A DNA stretch of 60,668 nucleotides from Acanthaster planci (taxonomy: Eukaryota > Echinodermata > Asteroidea > Valvatida > Acanthasteridae), in assembly GCF_001949145.1 (NCBI RefSeq), contig NW_019091704.1:54167-114834 (forward strand), read 5' to 3'. A program made the position numbers and the translations under genes. Shown here piece by piece: positions 11,208 through 26,200 of the stretch (positions within the stretch are counted from its first letter, which is position 1; every line of letters starts with the position of its first letter). The notes below the pieces were generated by a model that saw only the letters and a list, made by a program, of their open reading frames with translations, had not been told where the DNA came from and searched no databases.

Positions 11208-14200
11208 GTAAGTAAACCGAACCGAACAATGCATCACAGAATGTGAAAGTTTTGAACTGTAGAGCCCAAGTGTGCATTTTGTTCGCCGATGGTCGTATTT
11301 GTTTACGTTGCAAAAAGTTAATCTTGTTCTGGTGCGTGGGTGCCGCCATGATGGATTCTGTCAAAATTCACGGACAAACGGTGTCACGTCATGTGTAACA
11401 TTAATACGTTAGTGGCAGAGCGTTATTGAGGAAGGCTAGGTGTCATTTGGAATCCCATCCCAGTTCATTGCTGGCAAGTTCATTGATCGTTCATTTGGGG
11501 ATAATATGAATTGTCACTTTATCAATGGTATAGATCAAGGAACTTGGGGGAGGATAACAAAAACAGGGCTGAGATGTTAGAAGCAAGCAATAACAGGGGT
11601 TTCCTGTGAAATTCGAGTCACTGTCCCATCAAGTTGACTTTTTTCCGAATATGCAGCTGTTTTCAACACAGTTTTTTATCCATTTGTTAAAATTGCTGGT
11701 TTCTTAATTGGAATAGCAACATCAACTTGTAGTTAACGGCAAAACAGATTGTTACGGTGCTTGTAGAGGTGTAATTATTGATAGCGTGATCGCAAGTATT
11801 TTCTTGTCTTTTTCAGCTTAAGTTGGGATGGATTTTGTACACATAGGGCCATCAAAAATTTGTCAAGTTTTAGACCTTCGTGATGGGTTACTTTGAATTC
11901 TTGAATAAGGGTTATTTGAGGGTAATTTACTTGTGAGGATAATTTCATTAGCCATCCGCTAAAATTTTAAGTAGCATGTAAATGGATATATTGTAGTTTC
12001 ACTTTGTATTTTACGAACGAGGAGCCTTTTCATCGGCATTCTTCATTGGCTTCGAAGGGACTAGCCTGTGTGAGGAAATGTAACCACAGCATGTCTTGCT
12101 CGTGCACATGTATGTACATGTACTGTACGTGTACTCCTCACCACAGTTGCGCACGTTGCGCCCCAAAGTTGGGTCGAAACACCCTCACGCGCCTGCGTGA
12201 CCCTATGAGGACACTGGGAGTGTTTACGTAATGGGCATATTTGCGGTTCCGGGCGTAATTCAGCCACTCACAACATATCAATGAACAGGCATCGCAGTCC
12301 TACACGAGGCCACGTCTGCACCATAAGTCGTCTTATTCTTCAGGCATGGCCAAGAGTCACATCCAAGACAAAACACCCAACTTCTATAACCTATAACCGT
12401 TTGCTTGTCCCCACTGCCTTGGGCGCTGCAAGAAGGGCAAATGTGTTTTAATTTGTTTTAAAGGCAATACGTCACAGCTATGGACACGCACAGCATTGTG
12501 GGTTACTTGCTGTCCGAATCCTTCGTTCGTCACCCAGCGCCCGAACAGGGTGAAGGGCTGATGGCTTTGCAGAGATATTAGCGAAGGTAATAAGTCACAC
12601 GGGGTCACAGCATTGTCACAGCACATCACATGGAGTCACAGCAATGCACTCATCATTTCTGCAAGGCGCACGAGTTCGCTCAATGCGCTGCACAAGCGGC
12701 AGTTATCAATTCGATATTTTTCCTTTTTTGCTTATTTCTGAAATATTCTCACAACGGTTTGTTCATTCATCCAAAATTGATCAAAAGAACCAATGATTTG
12801 AAATTTATCGCCAAAAGACATGTTATCAGTGATACATGTAGGCCCTACTTACTCACCTGCAGCTCATCTCAACATTTGAAGCGAACTATGGGACAGAGAG
12901 ACCCCCCCCGCCTTTGTGTTGGCCATTGTTATACGGGCGGGGATGTGTTAAGTGACAATAGGCTGGAGCATGTATAGGGATTGGACTTGTGGGAGGGGTA
13001 CCTCTCTGTCCATTTCGTGCCTAGTATACATCTCAGTCTGAACATGGATCCTTCCTCCATGGTCTGAAGGGGCGAACTGTAGCAATGACTGAAGAAATGG
13101 CCACAGAAAAATCGAGGGTCACTGAAATGTGTAATGGGTGTGCTATACAGTGCTTGTAAACTACATAATTATAAATAAACTAAGCCAATAGAGTCTCAGC
13201 ATTCCGCCATATGTGTGGCTGTAAATCGCTGGTGGCTTAATTTATATTACAGTTGGTTCCCGGTAGCTGGCATCTTGTCTGCAGCCCAAAGGTGACATAT
13301 CGTGCAGAGTGGTCCTGGCGCCGGACTGCCAAGTTGACGCCATACGTGCTTTTTAGTAAATTTGTTTCTGATTAGACAACCATAATGTTCGTTAAAAGCG
13401 AAGCCTACAAGGTCCACTCAATTTGGCATGGTCTTTGTAGAAAGCAAAAGAAAGATTTGAAGTTTGCACATCAATAGTGCTTTTAACTTACATTTTTCTA
13501 GAACCGTTACTTATAAACATTATAAATAATCTTTCATTTCCAATAGCCTATATTCCTTTATTTTTATCCAAATACTTTTCCCGACAGTCACCGGTGGTTT
13601 ATACATTAAGTTTCGAATCAGATTTTCAAACCCGAACATTTTTATGGCATTAATGCGTAGCAGCTGTCACTGACTGTCGAATTTTCTGTGGGGTAATCCA
13701 ACATGTAGCCTCCCCACGGGTAGTTCATTTGACTCCTATTACACTCCCTGCAACGCTGTCTAAGATGGCCCTACGCAACCACATGATGCCCCGCCCGGTT
13801 TCACATGGCTGGGGTATGGCGTGGTTCTTGTACAGTATTCTTCGGGTAATTACACTGAACGTGTAGTTAAAAATTCAAACGAGAGTTTATGAGTGCTCCA
13901 GTTTTTGCTACCGAGTGGGTCAAGTAAAGGTCGCATACTTTGCCTATTATATAGTTACGGGCCACTGCGACTGAATATTGACCACATCTTACAAGTGAAG
14001 TACACTACACTTTGGAAGGGTTGCATCTCTAGCAAAACGTGAACCAAATTCTACATTGGGTGATAATATATTAACTAAAAAAATCTAAATCTGAAATCTG
14101 GTTTGTGCACTCTTATGATCTACTTCCTTTGGCAGTTTAATAGTTAATTGTTTGTCACCCAGGATACTCGAAAGGGGCGTAACGTCTCTCAAGACTCAAA

Positions 14201-17200
14201 GGCAACAACAGTTCTCATGGTAAAATATGGAATTAATGAAGCCTTGGCGTTTTGGTTTGTGATATATGTATACAGGAACGCCAGTTCCATGTATTTAGTC
14301 ACTTTGTCAGAACTCCAGTGTATGAAGTTACTGCCTCTGGAGACCATGCTCTAGTTATTCGGACAGTGTTATCTTTGTGTGTCCTCCTGCATTTGTCTTT
14401 AACAAAATACACAACCAAGAAGGAATATTTTCCAATGGTCGAAGCGAGAGCGATGAGCATTATTCTTCAGTTCTCTTTCAAAATAAGGCCAAACTATAAC
14501 CGGTCCCGATGATAGCTGCTGGTCGTAATTCTCTCTACCCTTTTGTACAGTTAGTTTACATACATGATTACGGCATATATCACTGGTGACCTTGTCAGCC
14601 AAGAAGCCAAGGCATGGGGGTTCGGGGTTACCCTCCTCAATAGAATGGCTGAATCAGCATCAGCTCCCACCACCGCCATGTCCTCGACATGTGCCTGTTG
14701 CGGGCCAGTGAATGAACACATTCTGCACCCTAATCGCAGCTCGCAACGCCGTTAACCAAACAGTGCGTATCCTGATTTGATTTTAAAAAGGGCTATTTGC
14801 TAGCTGACAAATTCTATTGTTTCTTAAGTGTCGTACTTGTAAAATCCTGTGAACTGCTGTTTTCGGCATGTGTCTAAAAAATATAATCTACAGTACGTTG
14901 AAAACTAACCGTTCGTACTTAGTCTCTTTAAATTGAACGTGAACGGGGAAAGGACAAGAATTTCAGAAAGGACTTAGTCAGGTTGACAAAAAAAACTAAA
15001 AATCATTTACAAACTGGTTAATATCAGTATCTGTATTGTAAACTTGTTTGCTTGTCTAGAACTCACTATTTTATTCCAACGGTCTACCGTAGATATTTCG
15101 TTGGTGGTTTTAGGCCTGTTACTAATATTCAAACAAAATCATTCTGACTTCCACACTTTTTTTAAGAACTTATTACCATTAACAAGTCGGTTTTTAATTA
15201 AATTTTTGCACGCTCCGTTTTAAATGAGTGCATTTAAATGGTAAATTCCCTTTTCGGTCCCATCATGCGGTTTCATCCACTATTCTCAGTGGATTTAGAA
15301 ATGGCGGTAAGACTAAAGGAATATTTAGTGTAAGCAGATAAAGCAAACAAAAAGCAAGCTAACGGGTGCAGCAAAGTGACGACAGTTCGTTCGCTGCGTG
15401 CGTCAAGTACAGGTTGCAGTTCGCAGTTTGTTTACATGTTGGTGTAACATCCCTACGATGTACTAACTGCATGATTAACATACGTGTTCATTGATTAACT
15501 GGCGATGACCTAATGTGGTCGTTCGACTTCAATTTGTATCGTAAGATAAATGACTTGTCTTCTTTATTCTAAACACGGTATTGCTGTTGTCGAGTCATTT
15601 CGGCATCAGCTCTGCATCAAGGTGAAAGTGCTATATTTTAATATGTAGGATGTCACTGATAATAGGTTTATATCATCAGGTTCACGTTACAAGTAATTTT
15701 GTATATATATTTTTTTATGTGGTATAATACAATACCAGATGGCATTTGTCATTGTTTTTGCAACGTGGGCACCTATTTTTACCTCTGTGTCGCGTCCCAT
15801 GTCCGTAGACGACCTTCAGAATCGCGTCGGTGGTAAATTGTTTGCCAACAGCTGGCCTCCAGATTTTGAAGGGGTGAAACAACGGTAGTACCGCTACAGC
15901 AGTTAGTAATTAGGGAGCGCTCGATCTCAGAAATATTCTGAAAAATTCAATCACGGTTTTTCTTCGAGGTGGCTTCTCCGGGAACAGTGTATTGACTGAC
16001 AGGAAAAATAGACCCGTTCTCGGTAAAGTTCTTGGGTGAAATTGAACAAATGTAACATGATGCTGGGCAAGGCCTGAGCACTGTTGGAGAAATTTCAGCC
16101 ATGACGATCACTCGGTCGTCGTTGGCTTACCCGTAACGCTTTATTTCTGCTCTACATGGAAAAAAAAGAAAGTAAAGAAAAAAGAGACACTGAAAGTGAA
16201 GATGCCGTCCAACGCTTTGCCTCCTCTGAAAATACAAATATATCAGGCCCTTCCTTTTTTATTCAAGCAATTCACGATTAAAACTTGGCAAGACTCGAAG
16301 CTGGGACAAAGGCGAAAAGCGAAATAGAGTGCAGTCTTATTTACAGTACTTCACCCTTGACCCTTGGGCATAGATCACTGGGAGTAAGGCGATTTTGACA
16401 ACTTTAACACTGAAAATCTGTAGTATAACAAGTTCTACAGGTCTGAGAACTTTATATGTGTAGGCCTAAAGGTGTGCCTGTGTGCAAGTAGTCGTCTGGC
16501 CACAGCCATTTACATGTTCATCTGGTTTTTTCTTCTTTATTGAATTTGTACTTAGGGCATGAGTCACAATCAGTCCGTATAGCTTTATAGTGTTTCTTAT
16601 GAAGCTTTATTCAGTGTGATGCATGATGTCATGTTGGCTGTTTCAGTTTGTAGCCCTCAAAGTATCCTTAAAAATGAAGATGGTCCTTTTTGCTGTAATT
16701 TTGGAGTTTCGTACAATTGTAATGTACCTAATTGGGTTATCTCACTTATCTCTAAAGGCAAAAGAGTAAAAAAAATCATTCTCAAAAAGAGTGAGTCCCT
16801 CATAAATCCACTCCAAAAGAGTGAAAATCATTCTGAAGAGGAGCAATACAAGGGCCACTCTGTTTCGAGATGTTCTTTATACATGGCTCCTTGGAAGATG
16901 GAAATTTCACTCTTTGGAGAGGTTTTTTGCTTTTTTGGGGTGGTTTTCAGTCTGTGAAGTGGTTTTTATAAGGGACGTACTCTCTTTAAGAGCGAGTTTT
17001 TCTGTCTTTTGCGTTTAGATTTGTTGTGACCTGTTTTCTTAACGTTTACCTTGGCTTGTGTTTCCATTTCACCTTTCATACTTAATAGTCTATATCATGC
17101 AGATTTACAGTAAAAAAAATTAGAAAAATAATACAGCTCATTATAAAGCCAACATTTTGCATGTAAATTAACGGAAGTGAGAGCAAATACGTCGGTCAGG

Positions 17201-20200
17201 GTGGTAATATGAGAAATACTCAATGCAGTTACCACTTGCGTATTTCATTGAAAGTATCTGTTGAATCATTCTGTAAATTTGACGGTTGGTTTTAGAGTTG
17301 TCGTCTGTTACTCCCATTGACTCGTTTACGCATCAAATATTCCTGGTGAGAATCAGAATCCATCCTCAAATTATGGTATTGACCACGTGCCAAGTCTAAC
17401 TTTTATATACATGTATATGTGGACATTTGTGCATGTGACGTTGCTTTGAAGTATTGTCACACGTCTATTTCAGTTCGCTGCGCTGAATACCTTCATTAAT
17501 AACTCATTTTAAAAGTCTTGCAGGGTTTGATTAAAAAGCACATGCACGCTATTTGTCAGAAAGCTGAGAGAATGTGACAGACTTTCTGTGCTGAATTTTG
17601 TACTGTCAATAGATCCGTTTTGCCATGAATTTAGCAATGCAGATCTCGTCGTCAACTCAGTAACCTAAACTTTTCAGGTTTTTTTAGGGTGGGGGTCAGA
17701 TTTGCGGGTCTGCGTCATTGAGCCTTCAGGGTCTTTTCTTACCATGGAATTCCATCGACCTTCAAACGGTCGCTGTATTCGTTCACCTCGTGTGTCCGTC
17801 AACTTTTGACGTATACAATACCTGCAATATTTACGACTGTTGATACCCAAGGGTTTATAACATCTGAAATTCAGATTTAGATGAACAAATAAATAACTGT
17901 GACGTCGTAATCAATGGTTTCCAAGTATTCGTGTAATGGGAAGCATCATTTTAATTAAATAAAACTATTAATTGCAATTTCTATTAAGCGACAGTTCCGT
18001 TTGTCGAGAGTCTTTAATAGATGATACTGAGTCACTTTCGTGAAAGACTTGTACATATGTGTTTGTGTAAAATGTTCAGCACTTCTGAGTTCTGAAAACC
18101 GTAGCTACTCGTTTATAACGCCAATGGGTATGTGGGAATTCAGCGTCTAGAAATGCCCAAATATTCGCTGGAAACCACTGATAGTTTTAATATGTTGTTG
18201 GGTTATGCTGGTGCCTTTTGGCACCGTGCTAAAAGTCTTTGAGAAATAGGTTGTTTGAGGTGTTTAAAAGGACACCAAAGATCGTAAATATGAAAGCACG
18301 ACAAATTTACATCTCGCTCATAATGATAAATGGTCACGTCAGTAATCACGTCGAAAATTTAACGTCTTGCCCTCCAGTCACAAATATTGGTGTCATCATT
18401 CCCGTCAAAATTTCTCATCTCGCTACTGAGTCATAACGTCGGTTGCATTTTTCTAACAAGCTGCGTTATTTATAGTCACACTATTTTACTGCTTAAATAG
18501 AAGTGTTGTAGAAGAGTCCACCACATCCCAATTCTTTAACTGCAAGTCTGATTCCGGTGATAGTCAAACTCCAAAAATCCGAGTCGGACTCCTTCATAAA
18601 TCAAGTACATATTTTTAACTTTAATTCAACTAAAATTATAAAGCGGTTCTTTCATGGATAACACCAGTTGGGATTCCATGATATATCCAATCATTTCAGT
18701 CAGTTCGCTAATACAGTGTGCAGGTTTCCGTCTTCCCAACTGTTGAAGAGTGTTGTCAGTGAAGAAGCCTTGTTGAGCCAACAACCGATAAGTCGTGGTA
18801 TCATTGTTGATTCTAGGAGTTTCCATTCTAAAAGAGGACGGTATTTGGCTAGATTCCAACCTGAATTAGTGAGGATAAATCATTTTTGAGTGTTCCAACC
18901 CCAGGCTGTAGGACGTGCTGAGATGTTGAATGAATGTATTCCGGTGTCCTTCACACTGATTTCAGTGTCACGGTTAGGTCTTCAGTTGTTCCTGGGCATG
19001 TGCACGTCTGCACGCAGTGCATGTATCCCGTTGAGTATGAGAAATAGAAGAGTATATAATGCATAAATGCTCAGTAGTATGGTGGCCCTGAAGAGACATA
19101 AAATTCACAACTAGTTGTGAGTATTTTTGCGACGTTGTGAATATTTTTCACGCCATGTCATGAATAAATTTACTAGTCGCAAACTTTGTCGCGAATATTT
19201 TTCAAGTAACTTGAAGGGTTCGATATTTGCTCGACCGGCACGTAAAGGCTTTCTAAGGCAAGGCCGTCCGAAACAGGCCCCCGTAGCTTCCAACGTACAT
19301 GTTGTATTTTACCTTATTATTATAGTCATTATATTAGTCATTATTATTGTCAGGTCTTCTGGAACAAGCCATGTGGAAAGCGAACCTTGTTTTCTGAGCC
19401 ATGTCGTTTCCCAATGCCCTTGGTTTCTTTCTCAATGGAGAGCGTCACGTGGCATCGCACGTGAACAACCATGCAATAGTACACGTGGATGGTCACTGCA
19501 CCGCTTTACTGTACAGAATGCACAAGGCCATGCTAGACAGGTGCATCATATATTTGCCGTTTGTTATTAGCACATTTACCCTCCAGGCTAATGGAAAAAT
19601 ATTCGCGACCAGTAGTGAAAAAAAGTGTACCACATGGCGAAAATATTCACGACCAGTGAATAAATTCACAATGTCGCAAAAATATTCGCGACTAGTCGTT
19701 GAAATATTCATGGTGTCACACAAATATTCACGACTATAGTAATGAATTTTTATGTCCCTTCAGGGCCACCATACAGTAGCGTTTTACGTAGTGGTTTGTA
19801 TTACACTTGGATACTAGCACACTTGCCGGTACTTATTGAGTACTGAGGCAAAGTATTCAATGACATTATTCATGAAAAGTACATTCAAACGCTTAAAGGA
19901 TAAATAGGCTTAAGAAAAAGATGACAAATATTGCAATGAATCATACAAGTCCTCAACATGATGACGACAATAAATGCCGTGCATGTTTAAGTACATGTAC
20001 CTCTAGTAGGAAAAATGCGTTGCTTATTTGTAAGTCTATAGTAAGTAAAAGTCGTGTCCCTCCTTCCACCCTCGTTCACATATATCCTTTCTTCGTCGGA
20101 CACCCGCGAATTAAAACGCACGGTACAGTTACAGTTTGAGGAAGTGTAGAATATAATGAAAATTATGTCAAGTTGAAGCTGATGCGCGTCTTTATCCTTT

Positions 20201-23200
20201 GGGGGCACGTCTTGAAATTATGTGCTGTTTTTTTTATGAAAGACACCCCCATTGGGACAAACCAAAGGACAGAGTTAACACGATGCTTAACATTTAATAA
20301 TAATTATATATTTTCATATGTTAAATTGATGACTTACGGTTCGGATTACCAGAATATCAGATTATTCCGAAGTTAATGAAATTACTTTTCTGAGTGGCTA
20401 GTGTTAGTAGGCATTGCGTTTAAGTTTAAGTGGTAATAAAGTATTCGATTTGAAATGCTCACTATATAACTTAGCTTATATTTTGGGTATAGCTGGTCGG
20501 GTGACATATTAATCTCACCGCCTCTTTCACCTCTTAGTAACTTCTCAAGTCAAGCTCTTTAGCATCACCAGGGAACAGATCGTTCATGACTATGTTCAAA
20601 GCCCATGCAACTGGGGTATTTTAATCGGCCTTGCCAAGTTCATGTTTAGGTCACAGACGTGTGGGGAGGGCCTTAACAAAATGACATGATTTTTCTGAAA
20701 TGGATATGTTCTTGATATGTAAGGCATTACTTAAAGAGATTTGTTTATTTGTAAATTGCTTTTGTTTTATACTTTGCATAATGCAAAAGAGAAGTTTATG
20801 TAAGAAAAGTCGATAAGTGAGGTATTTTTAAGGCAGCAATCACCAAATGGGCAAACAGTTTATAGTAAAATCCGGAAAATGACTTTCTCTTGAAAATGAT
20901 GAAACCAGAACTGTTTACAAACTTTCAACCTCTAGATATACCAGTCCACTTAAGTTTACAAGCTGCTTTCGTTTAAAAGCATAGATCTATAATTATGTAG
21001 GCTACGTTCAACAGGCCTTTTTCAGCCCTTTAATCACTTCACGTTTGGTAACTCGCCTTTATACCAGAGCTTTCTATGATAAATCTCTTATAGTGAATTA
21101 ATAGTAATTTTTTATACATTCGTGTTTAAAACGAAGATTCCGAAATGTTGAAATTCCGTGGATTAGTGAGCTCATACATTATTCTTGGGGGAATGAGGCA
21201 GTGTTTTTGTTCAAATAAGTCCGAAAATTATGTATCAAATGAACACCCTGGGGAGCCATATCTCCTTGGAATCTTAAGAGATTTTTTGATAAGCCCTCGG
21301 TTTCTGGTTGGTTTCAATTTCAGGGACGGTAGATGTGTTAGAAAAGTTAGACGTCGCCGGCACCACGAGGGGAGTAACATCAGGGGTGCAAGGGATGTGT
21401 AGAGATCGCCCCAACCTTGGCGGGGCAGTCCCCCAAGACGATCAGGCGTTCACCGTGGGCTCTGATGCCAGTCTAAGTAGAGAAGTCGGCGATATGTTTT
21501 CAGGTCTGTTTTTTGCTTTTCAGCTTTCAGACATCTTTCGAATAAACGCCTTATTCGTGATGCATTACGTCAAGGAAAGTGTGTTCATAACCGTAGCATT
21601 GCTGTTCGAGGCCATTGGAACATTTATATATTTAAACATTTTGAACATGCAGTCTCCATATTAATGGATGTATTAAATGGCATTTGGGACCCGTCTGCTG
21701 CGGTACTACTTTCCCTGCTTTCAGATTTAACATTGTTTGATTCTTAATTAAGTGCATTATTTTGTCCGTTTTTCTAAAACGTTTGAAGAATCTTGCATTA
21801 TGTGAGCAGCAATCTTTACACAAAAAATAACATTATCAAACTCGGTCAACGTGTGTATCTAAATTAATCAATCACCTTGGCCAATCAGTGAACCCCCTCG
21901 AAATAACAATGTTTACGGATCGCATTGACTTATGATAACTTATTACGTAATTATATGCTCCTCACAGGTGAAAATTTTCCCGAGGATTTTTCGATTCTGC
22001 TGACGGTCAGGATACCCCCACCAGAACGGTCGAAAATGTTTTTGTTCTCACTTTACGAGGCCGACGCCGATGCCAAAATTGTTTTTGATATTGGAAGTCC
22101 ATCGGTGCTACAATATGCTGACGAACGTAATAAACCTGGCAAGAAGGGATGGCCACGATTTAAACTCAACATTGCAGACAACCGGTAAGAATCCCTTTTT
22201 ACATGCAGTATACAAACGTCTTTACTTGTTGCTGTTCCTTTTTAGCATTCATTTTATTTGAACCTTTTGATCAGGGAAGATGACAGGATTGACGCATTTT
22301 AGTAAACTTAAACCGTTCTCATGATTAAAATGAAACAACAGGTTTTTTTCATTCGCTTGGTTTTGCCCCATCACAATAAATATGTTTTCTTTGCACGATC
22401 TACCTTGATGATTTTTTTAAAAATAGATTCAACTTTCGAGTTTCGAGTCGAAAAACAAACCTGATGAAGTTTCAGCTCGGTGTGTGCTGTATATATTTAT
22501 TCAATGATATCAATTTTAGATCAAAAGTTGCTGAGTCATGTTTTGAATACGGCGCGATTCACAATAGTGCGCCTCCAAGAGTTTCCTAACGCGCATTGGG
22601 TCGACAGATAGATTCCGCGCACTGTGATTGGTCAACACGTTGCAAACTCTTGGAGGCGCACTCTTGTGAAACGCCCGCATTGCGGCTGAATTCAGCGTCT
22701 GTGACACGTTTTCACGTTCAGTCGAATTCAGCCACGCAATATTACGGACTGAACGAATTTTAGTAATCGCGCGCGTGTGTCGTGGCAACGCTTTAATACA
22801 CGCGCTTCTTTTTCCTAAAATGCGTCTTTAGACGCTTCGTTGGAAGTGGCCCTCTTTCGTAGTCTTCTTCAGCTTGGCAGAAGGAATCATTTCACAGGAA
22901 GTGTAGTCCCATCCCACAACCATTTTTGAATTATATGTTTGCTTTTCAACATCTGCTACATTTTGGATAACTGCAAATTATGGACTGTACCTTTATTGAA
23001 CATCTACAACTGCTCGTTGATAGATGTAGAATTTCATCGTAGAAGAGATAAAGATGATAAGATAAATTGTGTTGCTGTCATCGTTCTTGAAACGATAAGA
23101 AAATCGTAACATGAATTATGGTAGGGAACTTGGATGTTTCATGGTTAAATCAAAAGGGTGCGTTTTCAATTGAATATTTTTCTTCCGTTGGTAACAAGGT

Positions 23201-26200
23201 CAACACATTGAATTTGAACAGATTTGTGACTGCTGATATCTAGAAATAAAAGATAAAGTTATCTCTTCCATGTCGAGATCCAACCTTGCTTCAACCGTGA
23301 AACAGTTTACGCAACAAGAGTCGTGTAACAAACTTGTAAAGGTAGGACCTCTGTGTTTACCAAATTCAAAACCATTTTGTTTTGCGCGTGGCGATGCCCT
23401 TCCTGTCTATTGGCTGCTTATCCCAGGATCCGCTGTCGCCACGATGTTTTAGTAAGGGAATAAATATGCGCTTGCGGCTTGGGAGAATGAATGCCACTCA
23501 GGCATTATCAGCGTACGGTCACCTGAGTGGGACTTAAACGGACCAAGAACATACTTATACCCATTCACAAATACCTTTTTTCATCGGAGAGACAAAAGAA
23601 ATCATTATATGACAGATTTTCAACGAATAAGGGAATTAGTAGGTGCTTTGCCTGTCTTAAACGTGCGGCTCTGGCGTTAGTCGCGTCCATTCTCCTGAGA
23701 CGGTTTTAAACGTTGGTTTATGATTGGCCTAGCAAATATTTATTCTCATTCATAAATACCTTTTTAGGCTGAGAGTGAGAAGAAGTCAATTAACCATAAA
23801 TTTCCAACGATTTTGTTCCAGAAATTTTCCTTCATTTTCCCAAACACCCCTGTCCATTTGATTATTCCTTGAGCCAGCATAGAGTACTGAAGTGTGAAGT
23901 CTCTGTTAACCAAAAAGTGTAGTACAAACGAATGGAGTACTGCGCATGTTGGTTCATGCGCTGATTGTCGCTCAAGCCAAATGCCTTTTACACACAATTG
24001 TGCGGTGACGTAGTCACGTCGGTACTCTATATCTGTAGTCTAGTCCTATATCAGGCACGAAATGGAACAGAAGTATATACCCCAACTAGTCCAATCATGG
24101 TCCAATCCATATGCACACTCTAGCCTATTGTTACTTAACACCCCACCATGTCTGAAAAGAATTCATGAGATACCAGTATAACGGGCCAACACGAAGGCGG
24201 GGGAGTTCTCTGTGTCGCATATTTTGCATCAAATAAATAGGGTGCGTTCGATTAACTTACACGTGTAAGTCAAACTTACACGAGAGCGTTCGTTTAGCCA
24301 TCACGTGATTCTCGTGCCTGCCCTGGTGTCAGCCTCTACTACCCCGGCGGGCGAGCGGGTCTCTGGAGGCTGCCCGAGTGTAATGACGTCACGGATGAAC
24401 TGTTCGTGCAATGACGTACATGATGGAACGTGGCGGGGACTTCACCTTTTTCCCAGAATGCCTTGGCGAGTACACTGCAGCGTTCGATTAACCTCATTTC
24501 GAGGCTTCCCTTGGTGTAACACTGGTGTCTTCAGGAAAGTTAATCGAACGCACCCAATAGTCCAGAAGAATCTCCGTAATTTGACTTGGCGCGCGTGGCG
24601 CGTTCTGCGTGACGCGACACCCGCAGACTCTTGACCAGTAGGAAAGGATTAAATTGTCTCGTATCTAGGTGCTAATGCGTTTTTTTACACGGCGGGCATT
24701 ATCAAATCGCAGTGGGCTTTTAATTTTAAATGAATATTCATAAATACCTTGCACAGTTTTCCTACTTAACAACGCGGAACACTTGCGCAGTGTGCGCCAA
24801 CAAACACCTGGTCACACTGTTGCACAGCAAGTCTTTCGCGCGCCGCCACATACTCTCGGTGACGTAAGCGTCTTCATCCTGCGGAAAGCGTCATCTGATG
24901 TACAGCGTAAGGAACTGGAGCAGCGCGTCATTTTCAAACTTGGAACGCTGCATCCAGGGGGAAGGAACGTGGATTTTTCCGTGTTCATTCAGAATTGAAC
25001 CTGCTTGCCCTGAAGAAGGTACTCAGTTACCAAAAGCTCGGCAATCACATATTTCAGAGCACTGATTTGATATTATATTCTCGTCCATGTTAGGAGATTC
25101 TTCTGTACTATTTGGACAAGGAATATACAATAAAATGGACGGGGGTATTCGGGAAAATGAAAGTCTTGAACACACAAAAATCCTTGGAAATTATCGTATA
25201 TTTACTTGTTTTGACTCTCTGACTAAAAAAGGGTATTTGTGAATGGGAATGCATAATGTTCTTGGCACTATGGTACTATGTACATCATTGATGCATTAGT
25301 CGCGTCCAATCTCCTAACGTACGTTTAAGACGGATCAAGCAAATATTTATTCCCTTATTTCAGTATAGAAGTTTATTGCTGTGAACTGCCGGCACCTTTC
25401 GACACAGTTTTATAAAATGTAGCAATCCAGAGGAGACACAAGAGTATATCGACCAGCAAGCGGGAGCAACAGAGCCCGGGTCTGCTGATTAACCTTGCGA
25501 CATCTAGCCTTGTTCATGTCGGCATGATGGAGTCTAGGTGACCAATGGGTCCATTTGCTCGACACATGTAAATTTACGAAGCAGTAGCGTGACGCTGTTG
25601 CCTTAATACAGCCACACTGTTACCCCAGCACGAGCCACGGAGCTACCAATCAAACACTAATTAACTGATCTTCAAGGAATAATTTCTTGACATATTGCAC
25701 TGCAGCGGGGTTCCACTGTGTTTAACCTCCATCTTACTATTTCTTCTTTGAAGCTGTTATTGATTTAAACGAGTTGGATGATACTTTTTGTACACTGTAT
25801 ATGTCCAAAGGTCGTTGATTTTCTTCCCAAAGTGTCAGTAACAAGTTTTATTGTGCAGGACGAAAAAGTCGCAATACGGTGTTGATGTTGAAGTTGCCAC
25901 TCACCACAACACTCACAACAAAAACTTGTCTTATTGACGAGGTAAAACTTTTAAAGGAACAACTTTTCAGTGCTTTCCAAGAGCCTGTGAAAAAAGTACA
26001 CGTTTGCACCTTCGGATTCAGCCACCGACCTCCTGCTACATGAAGTGCAAACGTCTCATCACTCGACCACCGAGCTTGTCGAGGTTGGATCGTTGTTTCG
26101 AATCGATACGGCCGTGTGCACCAATAACTGCTCAGCTATTTGATGGGATGGTGTCAGTCTTTGTCAGTATGGCAAGATAAAGGCTAGTTTTGTCACCATG

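Larger units (their letters stand above)
11208..21323 (+). other. Collagen intron 1 (10.1 kb)
   Basis: GTAAGT donor and TTTCAATTTCAG acceptor. Besides the repeats listed (12.5, 16.8 and 19.1 kb) I see no exon-like segment with coding character. Short frames throughout are of the length expected by chance. First introns of collagen genes often carry enhancers, but none is identifiable by reading. Confidence 0.7.

Noticed and set aside
19127-19570. 147-codon ORF inside the 696-bp transposon
   Set aside because: Runs across AATATTCGCGAC-type subterminal repeats and shows no transposase motif.
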